From Dyadobacter soli (GTDB taxonomy: Bacteria; Bacteroidota; Bacteroidia; Cytophagales; Spirosomataceae): a stretch of 64,000 bases of DNA. Position 1 is the stretch's first letter. The number at the start of each line of letters is the position of its first letter. A program made the translations under genes and the position numbers. Location: the NCBI RefSeq assembly GCF_900101885.1, contig NZ_FNAN01000007.1, forward strand, positions 1 to 64,000. Reading direction: 5' to 3'. This document shows positions 61,901 through 64,000 of this stretch, in pieces. The notes below the pieces were generated by a model. That model was not told the DNA's origin, did not search any database, and worked only from the letters and a program-made list of their open reading frames with translations.

Positions 61901-62140
61901 GGTGGTGTTGGTCGTCGTACCGTTGGACGTTCCCTTCACCACCACGCTCACGCCGGGGATACCATCGCCCTGTTCCAGGCCCACGACCGCTCCCGTAATG
62001 ACTCTTTTAGCTTCCGACTGCGCAAATGCGCCGACGGCCGTACCCATGATCCCCAGTGACAGAAGGAGAGGTCGTAGCAACCCGGCCAGCAAGCGCAAAG
62101 GCCGCAATGCCCGCCTTGTTTCGTACAAATTTTGTTGCAT
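58922..62140 (-). CDS. SusC/RagA-type TonB-linked outer membrane transporter (pair 3)
   Basis: The 1072-residue protein has a signal ([26 protein letters not shown]), a carboxypeptidase-like domain ([40 protein letters not shown], to about 130), [23 protein letters not shown], a plug ([13 protein letters not shown]...[37 protein letters not shown]) and a barrel ending [10 protein letters not shown]. There is no STN domain, in line with control by the HTCS regulator next door instead of a sigma/FecR pair. It is the first gene of the minus-strand operon SusC - SusD - SGBP - GH31. The substrate is probably a glycan with alpha-xylosyl or alpha-glucosyl units, inferred from GH31. Confidence 0.95.
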   Translation of the reverse strand: [1072 protein letters not shown]

Positions 62141-62459
62141 GTTGTTTTGTTTTAAAAGTGACTATTGGTCCATCCCGATTTAGACATTTCCGATATCCCG
62201 GGGTAGCACATCGGACAATGGGACAAATCGAATGAATAGTTGGACAAATGTGTCTCTTTAAAGCATGCTGCAAGGGGTTCAAATGTTTACAAATGGGGGT
62301 TCATTTGTAAACCAGGGCAAAAAATCGCGCTATTTTTTCGCCATTTATTCCAGTTTGAGAATGTGCAAGAGGTAGGAACAGGTGAGCAAGTAATGTGCAG
62401 GCGTTTGCAAACGGATATGAGAGTATCCGACTGGCGCGTTGTATTATTCCAATATACAG
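62141..62459. other. Intergenic region between HTCS and susC
   Basis: No gene is visible. The stretch holds the 11-bp inverted repeat at 62285-62312, a perfect palindrome cgtttgcaaacg (62402-62413) and a short hairpin cggata/tatccg (62412-62429) close to the end of the HTCS gene. The bases 62205-62260 contain three ggacaa copies. The susC promoter must lie here. Confidence 0.55.
62285..62312. promoter_or_regulatory. Perfect inverted repeat upstream of susC, candidate HTCS site
   Basis: gtttacaaatg (62285-62295) and catttgtaaac (62302-62312) are perfect 11-bp complements with a 6-base spacer, 145 bases before the susC start and just downstream of the HTCS gene. This position and the length fit a regulator site for the PUL. 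The lack of a T run argues against a terminator. Confidence 0.6.
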
Positions 62460-64000
62460 CTATACCTGGGTAGCCTGCTTCCGGCGGTATTCGGTAGGCA
62501 GCATCTGGTACGCTTCCTTGAATAGCTTCGCGAAATATTTGGGATTGTTGAAACCCACCTGGTAGGCGATCTCAGAAACCGTGAGCTGGCTTTTTTCGAG
62601 CAGATCGGCCGCCCGGCGCATGCGGATAATGCGGATGAATTCAACCGGCGTTTTGCCCGTAAGCGAAAGGATTTTTTTATACAAATAAACCCGGCTCATG
62701 GCCATCGCCTCGCTGAGCTGCTCCACGGTGTACTCCGCATTGGCCAGGTTTTCCTCGACTACTTTCACGGCGCTGTTCACAAACTGCTCGTCCATCGACC
62801 GTACCGCTATTTCGCTCGGACGGATTTCGACGTGCTGCTGGAACTGCCGCTGCAACTGCTCCCGCTGCAAGATGAGGTTCGAGATCCGCACCCGCAGAAT
62901 GTCCAGCCTGAACGGCTTGGTCACGTATGCGTCCGCGCCGGTCTGGTAACCCTGCAACTGCTGCTCGTCCTCGGCGCGCGCGGTGAGCAGCACCACCGGA
63001 ATGTGCGAAATGCGACGATCCGTCTTGATGGTCCGGCAAAGTGCAATGCCGTCCATTTCGGGCATCATCACATCGCTTACGATGAGGTCCGGGATGTGTT
63101 CGAGGGTCATGTCGAGGCCAATTCGGCCATTAGCGGCTTCGAGAATGCGGTATTCCTGCTGAAATACTTCTTTGAGATACTCCCTGAACTCGTCATTGTC
63201 CTCCACGAGCAGGATCAGGGGCTTTTCCTTGCCGGCCTTTTCTTCCGAAAGCGTTACATCAATGGTAGGCGCTTCCGCAGGCTCCACGCTCGCTATATGC
63301 GCGGGTTCCACGCGGGCAAGGCTTTCGCGTAAAGGCAATGTAACGGTAAATGTGCTGCCCCTGCCCTCCTCGCTGTGCAGATCGAGGGTACCGTCGTGCA
63401 TTCTGACGAACTCCGAGGCAATGGAAAGCCCGATACCGCTGCCCTGGTTCATCATATGCCCCGGCACGGGGTGTTGGTAAAACCGGTTGAAAACCTTCTG
63501 CTGCGCTTCGGGAGGGATGCCGATCCCGGAATCTTCGACGCCGACCTCCAATGCCTCCATCCCGTCCTGCGCAACCGTACGGAGCCGCACCGTTACCTGG
63601 CCATTCTCCGGCGTGAATTTGAATGCATTCGACAGCAGGTTATACATTACTTTGGACAATTTATCCTGGTCAAAATCCGCATAGCGCGATTCCAATGCAC
63701 TTTCGAACCGGTACCGGATGTGCTTGTGCTCCGAAAGGTCGGAGAACGTCTGGGCGATTTGCCTGATAAACTGCACAATGTCGCCGCGCTCGGGCAGGAA
63801 CCGGGTTTCTTCCACTTCCAGCTTCTTGAAATCGAGCATTTGCGTCACCAGGTTAAGCAGGCGCTGGGCATTGCGGTGCACGAGCGAGAGCTGCCGGTGC
63901 ACGGTATGATCGGAACGAATGCCGCGCAGCAAATTTTCCAGCGGCGTGAGCATGAGTGTGAGCGGCGTGCGGAACTCGTGGCTTACATTGGTAAAAAACC
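62460..64000 (-). CDS. Hybrid two-component system regulator (HTCS), C-terminal part
   Basis: The frame stays open to the window edge, so the 5' part is missing. The visible 513 residues begin in the HisKA domain (TNVSHEFRTPLTLMLTPLE, with the phospho-acceptor His). The HATPase (NLLSNAFKFTPENGQ, DSGIGIP, QGSGIGLSIASEFV) follows, then a receiver (LLVEDNDEFREYL, phosphorylation Asp in DLIVSDVMMPEMDG, YVTKPF) and an AraC-type HTH (SLTGKTPVEFIRIIRMRRAADLLEKSQLTVSEIAYQVGFNNPKYFAKLFKEAY). The outer part should contain a periplasmic sensor. HTCS proteins bind a signature oligosaccharide in the periplasm and switch on the adjacent PUL, here SusC - SusD - SGBP - GH31. Confidence 0.95.
   Translation of the reverse strand, partial: FFTNVSHEFRTPLTLMLTPLENLLRGIRSDHTVHRQLSLVHRNAQRLLNLVTQMLDFKKLEVEETRFLPERGDIVQFIRQIAQTFSDLSEHKHIRYRFESALESRYADFDQDKLSKVMYNLLSNAFKFTPENGQVTVRLRTVAQDGMEALEVGVEDSGIGIPPEAQQKVFNRFYQHPVPGHMMNQGSGIGLSIASEFVRMHDGTLDLHSEEGRGSTFTVTLPLRESLARVEPAHIASVEPAEAPTIDVTLSEEKAGKEKPLILLVEDNDEFREYLKEVFQQEYRILEAANGRIGLDMTLEHIPDLIVSDVMMPEMDGIALCRTIKTDRRISHIPVVLLTARAEDEQQLQGYQTGADAYVTKPFRLDILRVRISNLILQREQLQRQFQQHVEIRPSEIAVRSMDEQFVNSAVKVVEENLANAEYTVEQLSEAMAMSRVYLYKKILSLTGKTPVEFIRIIRMRRAADLLEKSQLTVSEIAYQVGFNNPKYFAKLFKEAYQMLPTEYRRKQATQV

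Overview
The window looks like a chromosomal segment of a glycan-degrading Bacteroidota bacterium, most likely from the Cytophagales (Dyadobacter or Spirosoma type; this genus-level guess is inference). The reasons are three SusC/SusD pairs, a hybrid two-component regulator, an ECF sigma/FecR pair feeding a SusC with an STN domain, TonB C-terminal proteins, two Reg_prop/Y_Y_Y sensor kinases, a PadR plus prefix-domain FtsX permease, and promoter-like TAnnTTTG elements. I found no tRNA, rRNA, CRISPR array, prophage or plasmid origin.

Layout. 1-1762 is an IS1182-type insertion sequence whose left end lies at the window edge. It sits next to a secreted RidA-like gene. 2663-7755 is a SusC/SusD pair closed by a strong terminator, followed by a repeat field (7841-8248). 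8324-14276 holds PadR plus an FtsX-type permease, a DoxX-like protein, an orphan ExbD and an MFS transporter. 14417-18827 carries an unknown protein, a DUF3078 protein, a DsbA-like/HxlR divergent redox pair and a beta-barrel protein. 18941-30930 contains two sensor-kinase/response-regulator pairs, separated by a BNR-repeat protein, a TolB/TPR protein and a cold-shock protein next to a fatty-acid desaturase. 30938-33355 is a tandem pair of paralogues of a family I do not recognise. 33609-36131 has small stress and regulatory genes (DUF1801, VOC, TonB-like, AhpD-like, Crp/Fnr).

36277-45101 is a sigma/FecR-controlled uptake locus (sigma, FecR, STN-SusC, SusD, PQQ-type sugar dehydrogenase). 45359-50020 has a small acidic protein, a second dehydrogenase-like surface lipoprotein, two DUF421 membrane proteins with zinc ribbons, and an exported trehalose-synthase-like GH13. 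50066-53429 holds a serine hydrolase, a TraB/GumN protein, a Crp/Fnr regulator and an unknown protein. 64000-53433 (minus strand) is a complete-looking polysaccharide utilisation locus: hybrid sensor/AraC regulator (cut by the window end), SusC, SusD, a TIG-domain surface glycan-binding lipoprotein and a GH31 alpha-xylosidase-type enzyme.

How it fits together. The three SusCD systems would import oligosaccharides. GH31 and GH13 enzymes trim them at the surface or in the periplasm, and the PQQ-type enzymes could oxidise released aldoses. The most unusual structures are a 20-unit heptamer repeat inside the 5' part of the GH31 gene, the unrecognised paralogue pair, a 21-bp AT-rich element shared by the promoters of two TonB-system genes, and the repeat field around the terminator near 7.9 kb. 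All functional assignments come from reading motifs in the translated sequence; no database search was run.
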